Shown one piece after another: positions 17,403-29,258 of a stretch of 64,000 nucleotides of DNA. The notes under the pieces were generated by a model that ran no database searches, was not told where the DNA came from, and saw only the letters and a list, made by a program, of their open reading frames with translations. Both the position numbers and the translations under genes were made by a program. This DNA is from an uncultured Verrucomicrobiae bacterium (GTDB taxonomy: Bacteria; Verrucomicrobiota; Verrucomicrobiia; Verrucomicrobiales; Akkermansiaceae), in contig CALGOH010000223.1 in NCBI GenBank assembly GCA_937957985.1, positions 1 to 64,000 of the forward strand. The letters run 5' to 3'. Each line of letters begins with the position of its first letter. Within the stretch, counting starts at the first letter, position 1.

Positions 17403-18608
17403 ATGCTCGATTTCTCGTCCATCAGCCCCTTGCTCCTCCGCTGCCTGCTGCTCGCAGTAGCTGCCTGGGGTCTCGGTCACGCCACCACCACTCCGGCCCG
17501 ATCCCCCTCTCCCGGCACCTTGCATGCCTCTTATGCGACGGCGGAACCCATCGATCTCCCCTTACCCCGGACCCGCCCCGCGCCCCGGATCTCGGTTCGG
17601 CATGTCGCCGCCTACGTCTACGACGACCGTGACTCCTCCCTGATTCGTGCGGTCCGCGCGCTGCCGGAATCCCCGCAACCATCAGCACTTTGCGCCCTCG
17701 TGCTGTCCCTCGGCATCACCCGTGGCGATCGCCGCCGCCGCCGACCCACCCTTACGTCCGGCTTCCATCACCGGCCCCGACGAAACCGCCGGACTACGAC
17801 TACGATACCACGGCCTGCACCACCCGCACCACAGCCGACCGGCACCAGCCACCGTCCGCAACGCCGCTCCGCCACCGCTCCGCCACCCCTCCATCAGGTC
17901 CCTCTTTGGCCATCCAGGGATCCGATTGAGGAAGAGGGAGGGTTGAACCTGTATGGGTTCGTGGGGAATGATGGAGTGAATGCCATCGATCTGCTTGGGA
18001 ATCTGGAATATGATCATACGGGTGGACTTGATTCAGAGACGGTGTATCACCCTGGACGTCAGGGTCGGGTTCCTGGTTCGGGAAGATGGACTGGGTTCGA
18101 TGGTGAATTTGGCTACAGTGTGATTTTGTCGCACATCGTTCCAGATCACTATGAGTCAAGAGTCTTGGTGAATCTTATTGAATTTGAATGGTCGCTGACA
18201 ACTAGATGGGGTGACGAGGCTTCTGGAAGCTACGCAAAGATTGACCTGTTTGAGACATTTCCCGGTGGCTTTTATTACGATGATGTGCATTCCCTTCCTA
18301 TTGGGTTTATTGAAGCCTTGGGATGGGATGTTTCAGAGCTCTGTTCGTTTACCGAGGAAAGAGAGGGCACGGTCGCTTTGGTTCGACCTGATTCATTCTT
18401 GGCTGACCCGGGAATGAATAGGGATCCTAAGACCGGTGATCTCATCAATAATCGTGTGATTCCGAATCCTGATGCCATTAGATCACAGATGGAGATTCCT
18501 TATCTCTCAGTCTATTCACTCGACTATTTTTGGTTAAGTGACGATGGATTTTCTTCAGGAGGATCTATTGGCGTTCTTGAGGAGTTGGATGGATCACCCT
18601 TCTTTTAG
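17403..18608 (+). CDS. Orphan RHS-tip protein with variable C-terminal domain
   Basis: This 401-residue protein has an N-terminal hydrophobic, signal-like segment ([18 protein letters not shown]). A GC-rich, Arg/Pro-rich stretch follows that looks unstructured. Then comes the RHS-associated core signature [20 protein letters not shown] (about residues 172-191), and after it a variable AT-richer tail of about 200 residues. The long YD-repeat shell of a true RHS protein is missing. In RHS systems the region after this signature is a polymorphic toxin; no toxin family is recognisable here. The GC content drops sharply close to the signature, suggesting recombination at that point. Confidence 0.7.
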   Translation: MLDFSSISPLLLRCLLLAVAAWGLGHATTTPARSPSPGTLHASYATAEPIDLPLPRTRPAPRISVRHVAAYVYDDRDSSLIRAVRALPESPQPSALCALVLSLGITRGDRRRRRPTLTSGFHHRPRRNRRTTTTIPRPAPPAPQPTGTSHRPQRRSATAPPPLHQVPLWPSRDPIEEEGGLNLYGFVGNDGVNAIDLLGNLEYDHTGGLDSETVYHPGRQGRVPGSGRWTGFDGEFGYSVILSHIVPDHYESRVLVNLIEFEWSLTTRWGDEASGSYAKIDLFETFPGGFYYDDVHSLPIGFIEALGWDVSELCSFTEEREGTVALVRPDSFLADPGMNRDPKTGDLINNRVIPNPDAIRSQMEIPYLSVYSLDYFWLSDDGFSSGGSIGVLEELDGSPFF

Positions 18609-18616
18609 GATCTGAC

Positions 18617-19039
18617 ATGAAATACTTAGTATTATTATTTTTTCTGTTGATGATGAATCCGGGTGTCTGTGATCTCTTCTTTCTCGATCGATTCCATTTG
18701 ACGCTACTGAGCAGGGGTGTAGACCTTGACTACGAGTTGGATTACAAAGGAAATTTGTCAAAGAGGCAACTCGGTGACTCGTCGATACTTGGGAATGCGG
18801 GGACCTGGAAGATTACCGATGGCGAGCACGTTTACTACCTTCGAGTCTCTCAGGAGGCTGATGAAGTCACCAAGGCGAAAGAAGGCTGGGTGAAGGTGTC
18901 TGCGGCCCCCGATGCTTGGGTGTTGATGATGAATGAACGTGGTGCTGTGCTCGTGAAGGACAAGGTGTTTCGTTCACGGGTCGAAGCCCGGGTTTTCTTG
19001 GAAGAGGTGAGCAAGGCTTACCAGCAAGCGACTGAGTAA
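18617..19039 (+). CDS. Small exported protein paired with the RHS tip
   Basis: This 140-residue protein has a clear signal peptide (KYLVLLFFLLMMNPGVC). The mature part is beta-rich with no known motif. It starts 8 bases after the RHS-tip gene and shares its low GC, so the two probably moved together. By position it could be an immunity protein or a cofactor, but nothing in the sequence proves this. Confidence 0.65.
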   Translation: MKYLVLLFFLLMMNPGVCDLFFLDRFHLTLLSRGVDLDYELDYKGNLSKRQLGDSSILGNAGTWKITDGEHVYYLRVSQEADEVTKAKEGWVKVSAAPDAWVLMMNERGAVLVKDKVFRSRVEARVFLEEVSKAYQQATE

Positions 19040-19136
19040 GGTCTTATGAATGGGAATAGTTGCAGCCAACCGCATTGGGCGTGCCAACCGGTTTCCATGC
19101 CAAGTTTCGGATCGAAGCTTCTCGTGTGGTGTCCTT

Positions 19137-19178
19137 GGGGTCGGTCCTTGCATTTCGCAATTGCTACGGTGTTCACGG
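19137..19178 (-). repeat. Direct repeat copy 1 flanking the SEC-C micro-ORF
   Basis: This 42-base unit shares 37 of 42 positions with 19251-19292, offset by 114 bases. Both contain the core CATTTCGCAATTGCTACGG, which includes the palindrome GCAATTGC. In one minus-strand frame both read as a peptide close to N(A/T)VAIAKC(A/K)DRP. Confidence 0.8.
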
Positions 19179-19189
19179 AGCCTTGAGGG

Positions 19190-19267
19190 TTACGGTCCGC
19201 AGCACTTTTTGAACTTCCGGCCGCTGCCGCAGGGGCAGGGATCGTTGGATGGGGTCGGTCCGCGCAT
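19190..19267 (-). CDS. SEC-C micro-ORF (25 residues), possibly a gene remnant
   Basis: The minus strand encodes a 25-residue peptide ending NDPCPCGSGRKFKKCCGP, a complete SEC-C zinc-binding motif as found at the end of SecA and many unrelated proteins. No larger coding frame is joined to it; the preceding ~300 bases contain only broken frames. It may be the tail of a decayed gene or a free-standing micro-protein. It sits between two direct repeats, and its start lies inside the second copy. Most of the rest of 19040-19689 holds no supported gene. Confidence 0.45.
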   Translation of the reverse strand: MRGPTPSNDPCPCGSGRKFKKCCGP

Positions 19268-19292
19268 TTCGCAATTGCTACGGCATTCATGG
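19251..19292 (-). repeat. Direct repeat copy 2 flanking the SEC-C micro-ORF
   Basis: This is the partner of 19137-19178 with five differences. The start codon of the micro-ORF lies inside this copy. Confidence 0.8.
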
Positions 19293-19689
19293 TAGATTTG
19301 GCCGGAAGGGTCCGGTTTGCTCCTTCGGCCTTCGAAGTCCGTGTCTTTCCGCGCTCCACTCTGCGGCGCGCCGCATGGTGTCGGGAATGTGGTTTCCGGT
19401 GAGGGTGATCTTGAGTTCGTCGGGATGGGGTCGTCCGGGCTTGGTCTTGAAGAGGGTCGGTCCTAGAAAACGAGCACAAGCCTTTCCTGCTACGTCGGAA
19501 ACAGTAGAAGCGAAGTCCCTCCGGACCCCGGCTCGAAATGCTCCGCTCCTCAAAGCCAGGCTCCACACCGCCAAACATGCCACTGGCGTGCTGATCACGG
19601 GTGCTGCTGGCCTATGTTCTCCGGGGTCTCTCCGGGGTCCCAAAATTCCAAGGCTGTCGACGCGTAGGCAGCGGACTGGGGGCGGGTCA

Positions 19690-19779
19690 TGGCGGACAGG
19701 GAGGGATTCGAACCCTCGGTACTCTTGCGAGCACACTCGCTTTCCAGGCGAGCCCATTCGACCACTCTGGCACCTGCCC
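19690..19779 (-). tRNA. trnS: tRNA-Ser (GGA anticodon)
   Basis: The acceptor GGGCAGG pairs with CCTGTCC (one G-T pair). The anticodon stem CTCGC/GCGAG frames CTGGAAA (anticodon GGA). A long class II variable arm (TGTGCTCGCAAGAGTACC), T loop TTCGAAT, discriminator G and encoded CCA follow. tRNA-Ser genes are common integration sites, and this one borders the accessory region at 17403-19690. Confidence 0.95.
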
Positions 19780-19813
19780 TGCATCTCCCGGCTGCTCCGC
19801 CGGGAGGGCGCGC

Positions 19814-19842
19814 ACCCTAGGAATCCCCCCATCGCTTGGCAA
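19814..19842 (-). promoter_or_regulatory. Possible promoter of tRNA-Ser
   Basis: On the minus strand TTGCCA (19837-19842) is followed after 17 bases by TAGGGT (19814-19819), about 35 bases upstream of the tRNA 5' end. Spacing is ideal; the -10 match is three of six. Confidence 0.4.
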
Positions 19843-20032
19843 TACTTTTGGAAAGCCCCGACGGGGCGTCTCCATTCGGGAATCCGAACCAAGATTGAAG
19901 GGGCCCCGAAGGCGCTGATTCCCGACGGCGCCAAGTCGAAGACGCGCCATGGGGCGGAAACGCCCACCGCGTCACCCTGGCCTTCCCAAGTGCGACAGGC
20001 TGTCCCGGATCCCGATGGGGTCGGCACGCTTC

Positions 20033-22111
<2,079 letters not shown>

Positions 22112-22116
22112 TGTAA

Positions 22117-22614
22117 ATGCCCCGGCAAACAAGTAAAATTGACTCGCTTATGCCTCTAAATACAGACACGCGGAGGGCTCTAAATGCCCTGATCGAGCGA
22201 CTGTCGGCGCATGAACAAGAGACAGTAGAGATGAACTTTGCGCTCGGCGACTTCTTAAACGAAATCGTAGAGCAAAACGGTTCGAGGGGTGTTGCAAGGG
22301 TCGCGAGCAAGGAACTACGAAGGTTAACCGGACTCAATGAGTCAACATTCGAGTCAAATGCGCGATTGGCACGTCGGATCCCAAAACCCCGACGCACCAG
22401 TGGGGTCCCTTGGGGGGTATTACGATATCTCGGACTTGATTTGAATCCCAAGCGATTCAACACCGACGAAAACACATTTTCAAAAGCCCTAGCAATGCTC
22501 ATCAAGCGTGTCAAGAGCCGGAGTCTAACGCTTGTAGATCTCAAGGTAATGCAGCCAAGTGGATTGACTCTGGGAGAAGAGCTCATGAGAGAGACCCTTG
22601 AGAACAAGGTCTAG
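22117..22614 (+). CDS. Hypothetical low-GC protein upstream of Fic
   Basis: This 165-residue, mostly helical soluble protein has no recognised domain. The stretch LGDFLNEIVEQNG...KELRRLTGLNESTFESNARL faintly recalls the helical N-terminal half of DUF1016-type nucleases, but this is only a resemblance of layout. It begins 5 bases after dnaK, has a much lower GC content than both neighbours and ends 16 bases before fic. It looks like an insertion between dnaK and fic. ATG at 22150 is an alternative start. Confidence 0.65.
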   Translation: MPRQTSKIDSLMPLNTDTRRALNALIERLSAHEQETVEMNFALGDFLNEIVEQNGSRGVARVASKELRRLTGLNESTFESNARLARRIPKPRRTSGVPWGVLRYLGLDLNPKRFNTDENTFSKALAMLIKRVKSRSLTLVDLKVMQPSGLTLGEELMRETLENKV

Positions 22615-22630
22615 ACACCGAGGAGACATC

Positions 22631-23350
22631 ATGACCCTCACCTCCAAACACTCACGCCTCACCGAGCTGCGGCCGCTTTCTCCGGAAGCGGTGCGCAGCG
22701 TGGCGGAGGCGTGGGAGGTGCGGATGATCTACGAGTCGAACTCGATCGAGGGCAACTCGCTCACGCTGCGCGAAACGGAACTGGTGCTTTCGAAAGGCGT
22801 CACCGTCTCGGGTAAGCCGCTCAAGGACCACCTCGAAGCCGTCAACCTGAGCAAGGCCTGGGATCGTCTGAAGCAACTCGCCGGTCCCGACGCCACCTTC
22901 ACCGAGCGCGACCTGTTCGACCTCCACGGCATCATCCTCGGCGGCATCGACGACCGCGGTGCCGGTCGCTACCGCGACTCCGCGGTGCGCATCGCCGGCT
23001 CCAACCACGTGCCGCCGAACCCCGTCAAGGTGCCCGACCTGATGGAGCAGCTCTTCGCCGGGGCTGTGGGCGTTTCCGACCCGGTCGAGCGTGCCGCGAA
23101 ACTCCACCACGGCATCGCGGCCATCCATCCCTTCCACGACGGCAATGGCCGCGCCGCGCGGCTGGCAATGAACTTCGTGCTCATCGCCGCCGGCTATCCA
23201 CCCGTCTCGATCTCCCCCGACCTGCGCGCCGACTACTACAATGCGCTGGAGCAGGCCGACGCCGGCGACTTCGCCGCCTGGCTCGATTTTCTCACCACCC
23301 ATCTCGACCGCGAACTCGACCTCTGGCTCGAAGCCCTCGCGGAAAAGTAA
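22631..23350 (+). CDS. Fic-domain AMP-transferase, class II (self-inhibited)
   Basis: This 239-residue protein has the full catalytic motif [12 protein letters not shown] (His166) and the N-terminal inhibitory helix motif SNSIEG (Ser36 to Gly41, the [S/T]xxxE[G/N] signature). It should therefore be held inactive by its own helix and needs no separate antitoxin. Fic enzymes transfer AMP, or other nucleotides, to protein Ser, Thr or Tyr. The start is ATG at 22631 with GGAGA just upstream. An intrinsic terminator follows. Confidence 0.9.
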   Translation: MTLTSKHSRLTELRPLSPEAVRSVAEAWEVRMIYESNSIEGNSLTLRETELVLSKGVTVSGKPLKDHLEAVNLSKAWDRLKQLAGPDATFTERDLFDLHGIILGGIDDRGAGRYRDSAVRIAGSNHVPPNPVKVPDLMEQLFAGAVGVSDPVERAAKLHHGIAAIHPFHDGNGRAARLAMNFVLIAAGYPPVSISPDLRADYYNALEQADAGDFAAWLDFLTTHLDRELDLWLEALAEK

Positions 23351-23357
23351 CCCCTCT

Positions 23358-23384
23358 CCGGTCCGCAGGTGCGGATCGGTTTTT
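23358..23384 (+). terminator. Intrinsic terminator after fic
   Basis: CCGGTCCGC and GCGGATCGG form a 9-bp stem (one G-T pair) with loop AGGT, followed by TTTTT. Confidence 0.85.
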
Positions 23385-23418
23385 CAACCACCAACAACAA
23401 ACCAACAACACAAACAAC
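23385..23418 (+). promoter_or_regulatory. G-free CAA/ACC-rich leader of groES
   Basis: The 34 bases directly before the groES ATG contain no G and only A and C (CAACCACCAACAACAAACC onward). There is no Shine-Dalgarno. Such unstructured leaders favour SD-independent initiation. No CIRCE operator is seen, so heat control by HrcA is not supported here. Confidence 0.6.
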
Positions 23419-23709
23419 ATGGCCAACATCCAACCGATCGGATCGCGTGTGCTCGTGAAGCGGCTTGATGCCGAAGAAGTCTCCGCCGGAGGCATCGTTC
23501 TTCCCGACACCGCCAAGGAGAAGCCCCAGGAAGCCGAAGTCGTCGCCCTCGGGACCGGCGGCAAGGACGACAACGGAAACACCATCGAGTTCACCGTGAA
23601 GGTGGGCGACAAGGTGCTCATCTCCAAGTACGGCGGCACCGACGTGAAACTCGACGGAGTCGACATGCTCATCCTCTCCGAATCCGACATCCTGGGCATC
23701 ATCAGCTGA
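23419..23709 (+). CDS. groES: Co-chaperonin GroES
   Basis: This 96-residue GroES forms the heptameric lid of the GroEL chamber. [29 protein letters not shown] includes the mobile loop, and the C-terminal part EILGI-like end is SDILGIIS. The stop codon lies inside a small perfect hairpin (TGACGC-TCC-GCGTCA, 23707-23721). groEL follows after a 123-base spacer containing two periodic tracts. Confidence 0.96.
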   Translation: MANIQPIGSRVLVKRLDAEEVSAGGIVLPDTAKEKPQEAEVVALGTGGKDDNGNTIEFTVKVGDKVLISKYGGTDVKLDGVDMLILSESDILGIIS

Positions 23710-23723
23710 CGCTCCGCGTCAGG

Positions 23724-23755
23724 GATATTGGAAATTGGGATATTGGAGATTGAGG
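23724..23755 (+). repeat. Four-unit 8-base tandem tract between groES and groEL
   Basis: Successive octamers GATATTGG, AAATTGGG, ATATTGGA and GATTGAGG share the ATTGG core with an exact 8-base period. Confidence 0.75.
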
Positions 23756-23788
23756 ATTCTTCCTCGCTTCGCTCCCGAGCCAGTTTCC

Positions 23789-25461
<1,673 letters not shown>

Positions 25462-25482
25462 TCGCCGAACACCGAATCCCAA

Positions 25483-25514
25483 GACCGGGCAGCGCGAGCT
25501 GCCCGGTCTTTTTT
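25483..25514 (+). terminator. Intrinsic terminator after groEL
   Basis: A perfect 11-bp stem GACCGGGCAGC/GCTGCCCGGTC with loop GCGA is followed by a run of T. Confidence 0.95.
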
Positions 25515-25516
25515 AT

Positions 25517-25674
25517 GGAGTGCGGTGGCTTGCCACCGCTTTCGAGCTACGAAGAAGCGCAGCTCTTCCCCAAAGCTCCGCCCGACGCAGAAGGCTCTCT
25601 TGCCTCGCCCCAAGCACCCAGGAGCAAGGAGCGTTCCCAGGTCGCCCAAAAGCGGTGGCAAGCCACCGCACTCC
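25517..25674. repeat. 158-bp element with palindromic terminal inverted repeats
   Basis: The two ends (25517-25542 and 25649-25674) are perfect 26-base inverted repeats. Each end is itself nearly palindromic around GCGGTGGC-TT-GCCACCGC. The interior is GC-rich and holds no credible gene. This is the architecture of a MITE or a paired REP (BIME) element. It sits two bases after the groEL terminator. Confidence 0.85.
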
Positions 25675-25730
25675 AAGTCCCCCCACTCTTCCGGCTGGAA
25701 AAGCGACGACTCTTCGCGCACGGTCTGTAC

Positions 25731-26486
25731 ATGTGTTGCTTCAGCCAGCCCGTCCTCTTCGTCAATTCGACCCGGATCTTCGCCCGGATGTCGGAGCCGG
25801 CCCGCCAGGCGCTGGCTTACCAGATGAACTTCGGATCCAAGGAGGACATGGCGATGATCCTGCCGCTCCCCGTGCCGCCCGGTAGCGGCGAGGACGCGCT
25901 CAGGTTCATCAATCTGGAGGGCTACAAGGAGTTCTTCGAGGATCTCGACAGCGGATTCCCTCGTCCAGAATCACTCAGTCGTGGAAACGTCGTGCCAACG
26001 GACGCGGTCGATGCGGAGCCCCTGAAGGTCGAGCAGGTCGGTGCCTTTGAAGCCTCCTTCGTTCCCACCGCCGCCGACTTCGACCGCCTCGACCCGCGCT
26101 TCAGCATCCGCAAGGACATATGGGACCAGATCCCGGTCTATTCCGACTATGGTTTCGCCGTCTTCAAGCTGCGAAAGGGCGAGCACGAGGCCCATCCGAT
26201 GGCCTTCACCTTTCCCACCAGGCATCCCGACAAGCTTTTCTTTCCCACCGTCCACATCCACGACGGAAAGGTGCATGAGAAGGAGGACTTCGATCACGAA
26301 CTCTACTGCCAGGTCAACCGGGCGGGGCTCTTCGCGCTGACCCGCTGGGAGGAAAGCCCGGGCACCGCCGGCAGTTTCTCCAAGCCGGAGAAATCAAAAC
26401 AGCTCCTCATCAAGGACAAGCACGTCCACCGCCGCCGGATGCGAGGCACGTTCAAGAACGAGGACGTGTTTCTCGACACCGCCTGA
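25731..26486 (+). CDS. Conserved-looking protein of unknown function
   Basis: This 251-residue soluble protein begins MCCFSQPVLFVNSTRIFARM. There is no signal peptide, although several Cys residues lie at the N terminus. A His-rich middle (FPTVHIHDGKVHEKEDFDHELYCQ) could bind metal. I do not recognise the family. Codon use matches the genome. Its 3' end abuts the convergent nuclease gene with a 2-base gap. The start is the first ATG after the repeat element. Confidence 0.7.
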   Translation: MCCFSQPVLFVNSTRIFARMSEPARQALAYQMNFGSKEDMAMILPLPVPPGSGEDALRFINLEGYKEFFEDLDSGFPRPESLSRGNVVPTDAVDAEPLKVEQVGAFEASFVPTAADFDRLDPRFSIRKDIWDQIPVYSDYGFAVFKLRKGEHEAHPMAFTFPTRHPDKLFFPTVHIHDGKVHEKEDFDHELYCQVNRAGLFALTRWEESPGTAGSFSKPEKSKQLLIKDKHVHRRRMRGTFKNEDVFLDTA

Positions 26487-26488
26487 GG

Positions 26489-29176
26489 CTACTCTCCGGC
26501 CCGCACCCGGGCGAACACGCGTTCCTCTCCGGACGGCAGCGGAAACACCAGCTCCGCCTCCTGCCCCTCCACCGTCGTCGAGTGGTCCCAGCTCGCGAGA
26601 TCGTCGCACCACTCGATGGTGTAGATCACGCCCTCGGCTCCGGGAAAGCGCAGTTCGGAACCCCAAACCCCGGTCGTCACGCGAAGGGCAAACCTCGACG
26701 CCGCATCCAGCGGGTCGGTTCCGAAGGCGAGTTCGTCATCGTCGGACAATCCGTCATTGTCGTCGTCGGGATCGACGTCGTCGGCGAGACCGTCGCCATC
26801 CGTGTCCTCGACGAAGACCAGGCTCACGCCATTGATCGCCAGGCCTTGTGAAGGCGCGCCCGGAAGCGAGATCGTCTGGCTGGCGTTCAGTGAACCCGGG
26901 CTGTGCGGCACGCCGTAGTCAAAGCGCACCCAGGTGAAATCCGAAGGACTCGTTCCACTCCCGGTCCGCCCCAGCGCCCGCTCTCCAACCGGGGTGCTGG
27001 TTGATCCTTGAAACACGCCGACATCCACCGAGGTCATGCCAACAGCCGGACCTCCGAGCGCGGTGAAGCTCCCCCGGTATGAGATGAACTCCGCAACCGT
27101 TCCGTCCACCACCAGTGCAAAGCCCTCCGGTTCACCGGAGCCTCCGTTCTGAATATCTTCGATCTCCTTTGAAAAGATCCGGTGCCCGGAAAGGGTGGGC
27201 TCACCCCCGACGAAGCCCGCCAGGTCATGAACCACGCCATACGGAGTGCCGCTGCTCCCGTTGTAGAGGTGCAGCTCGACCGCGGAAAGCTCTCCGGCGA
27301 ACCCGGGACCGACGACCACCTCCACGAATTCGCCCTCGTCGGTGCTGTTGTTGTCATAGTGGAACTCGTTGATGAACACATCCTCCGGCAGCGGAGCGGA
27401 ATCGGGTCCGGGAACGAATTCGAAGCGAAGGATGAAATCCCCACCCGGAGGAATCGACAGGCCTTGGATCCGGGCGGACCGCTGGGTGGGCATGCCTCCC
27501 GCCACGGGTCCGTCGGGAAGATCCGTGCGGGCTTCGAAGGTCAGCAGCGGGATCGGAACGACTCCCGCGCCGGTCTCCAGTTCGACCTCGATCCGGTCGG
27601 CGGCACCACCAAAGGAGGATCGCCACTGCTCGGCCTCGTAAGACACGTCGAGGATGGTCAGGGGCACCGCGGTGGCGTTGGTGCAGGTCGTTTCCAGGAC
27701 CATGCCCGAGCCATCGCTGACAAACCCGACGGCATCCTCGCCCCCCGCGCCGTAGGCTCTCGCACCCGGAGACGCCGAACTTCCGTCGTCGGCCCCCAGC
27801 CACGGCACGCCGCCGCCCGACCACGGCGCGGGATCGTGTGCGCCGCCGAAGCCATCGAAGTGCTCGACGATCACCCCGCCGGGTTGGGAAATGGCGTAAC
27901 CGGCGTCAGCGTCGAGCAACTGCACCTCGACCTCGGCCGGGGCATAGCCGGTTGCCGTCGCGGTGAAGGTGACCGTGCGCGTCCCGTCGAAGAGGAAGTT
28001 CCGTGAAGTCGAAACCGCGGTGGAGGACGTCGTTCCGCCCATCGGGATCGAAACGCTCGCATCCACCGGCACCGCCGCCGTGTCGTCCGAGGAAAACATC
28101 ACCGTCACCGCATCCGCGGCGGGTTCGGCGAGCGTGACGGTCAGTGTCAGGCTTCCGTCCGGGCCGCCCTCCGAAATGCTCGCGGCGGAGGCGGCGAGCG
28201 CGAGGTTGAAGGGGTCCTGATCGAGCTGGAAATCCCCGAAGACCGCGAAGTGGTCCGACGCGTCGGCACTGGTGCCGGCCGCCAGCGGCGATCCGGATTT
28301 CGGCAGGCCATCGCCATTCGAGACATCCAGCACCGAGTTGTAGATCTCCGTCGCGTGGGGGCGTCCGGCCAGCCCGGGCGACACCATGATCAGGTCGAGC
28401 GTCTGGCCGAAGTCGTAGGTCGCGTCGTCGCCGTCGAGCTGACGCGGATCGAGCAAGGTCGGCATCGGGCTGCCGAAGTACGACAGCATGTTCGTCGAGT
28501 AGCTGACCGGGAAGCCGACGTCGCTTCCGAGCACGTAGCTTCCCGGCAACCCGGACGGCAGCTCGTCGAAGCTGCGGTCGATCCCCGAGGGATTGAAGTC
28601 GCCGAGGATGATGAAGTTGTCCGACGCACCGAACCCCGACGTGGACAAGTGCGCCGCCAGCCGCCGCATCTCGATCGCCCGGCGGAAGCGGTCCCTCGTC
28701 AGCGTCCCCGACTTGAGATGCGCCGAGATCAGCAGCGGATCATTGTCCGTACCCGGCACGTCCACGACCACCGCGGGGCTGTGACGCGAGATCTCCTTCG
28801 CTCCGGGCGGAGACAAGATCGAGGTGGTGGAAACGAAAGGGTAGCGCGACAGGAACGCGACCCTCAGGCTGGTGTCGAAGTTCCCCGAGTTGCTCCCCTC
28901 GAACCGGTAGGGCAAACCGAGCAAGGTCCCGAGCGCGTCGAGGTCGCCCTCGTTGATGTCCGAGGTGTGGACCTCCTGCAGCGCCACCACGTCGGCATCG
29001 ATGCGGGCGAGGATCGCGGCGACGCTGTCGAAGTCGACCGTGCCCGGCGCATCGAGCGCGTAGTCGGGCCAGCCGTCCTCGTTGCGATGGGTCTCGATGT
29101 TGAAGGTCGCCACACGCAGCGGCACCGCCATCACGGCGGTGGCCAGCAAAAGGATCACGACAGCCGGACGCAGCAT
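26489..29176 (-). CDS. Large secreted endonuclease/exonuclease/phosphatase-family protein
   Basis: This 895-residue exported protein is modular. A signal peptide (LRPAVVILLLATAVMAVP) leads into an EEP domain over about residues 20-330: VATFNIETHR, ALQEVHTSDI with the catalytic-type Glu, FIILGDFNPSG and DASDHFAVFGDF with the Asp-His pair. A Calx-beta-like repeat follows around residues 340-440, then a concanavalin-like region, a lamin-tail-like segment (VFINEFHYDNNSTDEGEFVE) and a calcium-binding thrombospondin type 3 stretch (DTDGDGLADDVDPDDDNDG) near the end. It probably degrades extracellular nucleic acid or phosphoesters. It is divergent from the adjacent sulfatase. Confidence 0.83.
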   Translation of the reverse strand: MLRPAVVILLLATAVMAVPLRVATFNIETHRNEDGWPDYALDAPGTVDFDSVAAILARIDADVVALQEVHTSDINEGDLDALGTLLGLPYRFEGSNSGNFDTSLRVAFLSRYPFVSTTSILSPPGAKEISRHSPAVVVDVPGTDNDPLLISAHLKSGTLTRDRFRRAIEMRRLAAHLSTSGFGASDNFIILGDFNPSGIDRSFDELPSGLPGSYVLGSDVGFPVSYSTNMLSYFGSPMPTLLDPRQLDGDDATYDFGQTLDLIMVSPGLAGRPHATEIYNSVLDVSNGDGLPKSGSPLAAGTSADASDHFAVFGDFQLDQDPFNLALAASAASISEGGPDGSLTLTVTLAEPAADAVTVMFSSDDTAAVPVDASVSIPMGGTTSSTAVSTSRNFLFDGTRTVTFTATATGYAPAEVEVQLLDADAGYAISQPGGVIVEHFDGFGGAHDPAPWSGGGVPWLGADDGSSASPGARAYGAGGEDAVGFVSDGSGMVLETTCTNATAVPLTILDVSYEAEQWRSSFGGAADRIEVELETGAGVVPIPLLTFEARTDLPDGPVAGGMPTQRSARIQGLSIPPGGDFILRFEFVPGPDSAPLPEDVFINEFHYDNNSTDEGEFVEVVVGPGFAGELSAVELHLYNGSSGTPYGVVHDLAGFVGGEPTLSGHRIFSKEIEDIQNGGSGEPEGFALVVDGTVAEFISYRGSFTALGGPAVGMTSVDVGVFQGSTSTPVGERALGRTGSGTSPSDFTWVRFDYGVPHSPGSLNASQTISLPGAPSQGLAINGVSLVFVEDTDGDGLADDVDPDDDNDGLSDDDELAFGTDPLDAASRFALRVTTGVWGSELRFPGAEGVIYTIEWCDDLASWDHSTTVEGQEAELVFPLPSGEERVFARVRAGE

Positions 29177-29258
29177 CGCGCGTGCATAGACCCGGCCGCG
29201 TTCGCTGTCGATCCAACTGGGGCGAAAAAGACGCCACTCCGCGCGAGTATGCTCGCCC

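Noticed and set aside
17403..19690. Prophage or integrated island ending at tRNA-Ser
   Set aside because: Low GC and a tRNA border are suggestive, but no integrase, no duplicated tRNA 3' end and no phage gene are visible.
23385..23418. CIRCE/HrcA operator ahead of groES
   Set aside because: No TTAGCACTC/GAGTGCTAA inverted repeat here or ahead of dnaK; only an A/C-rich leader is present.
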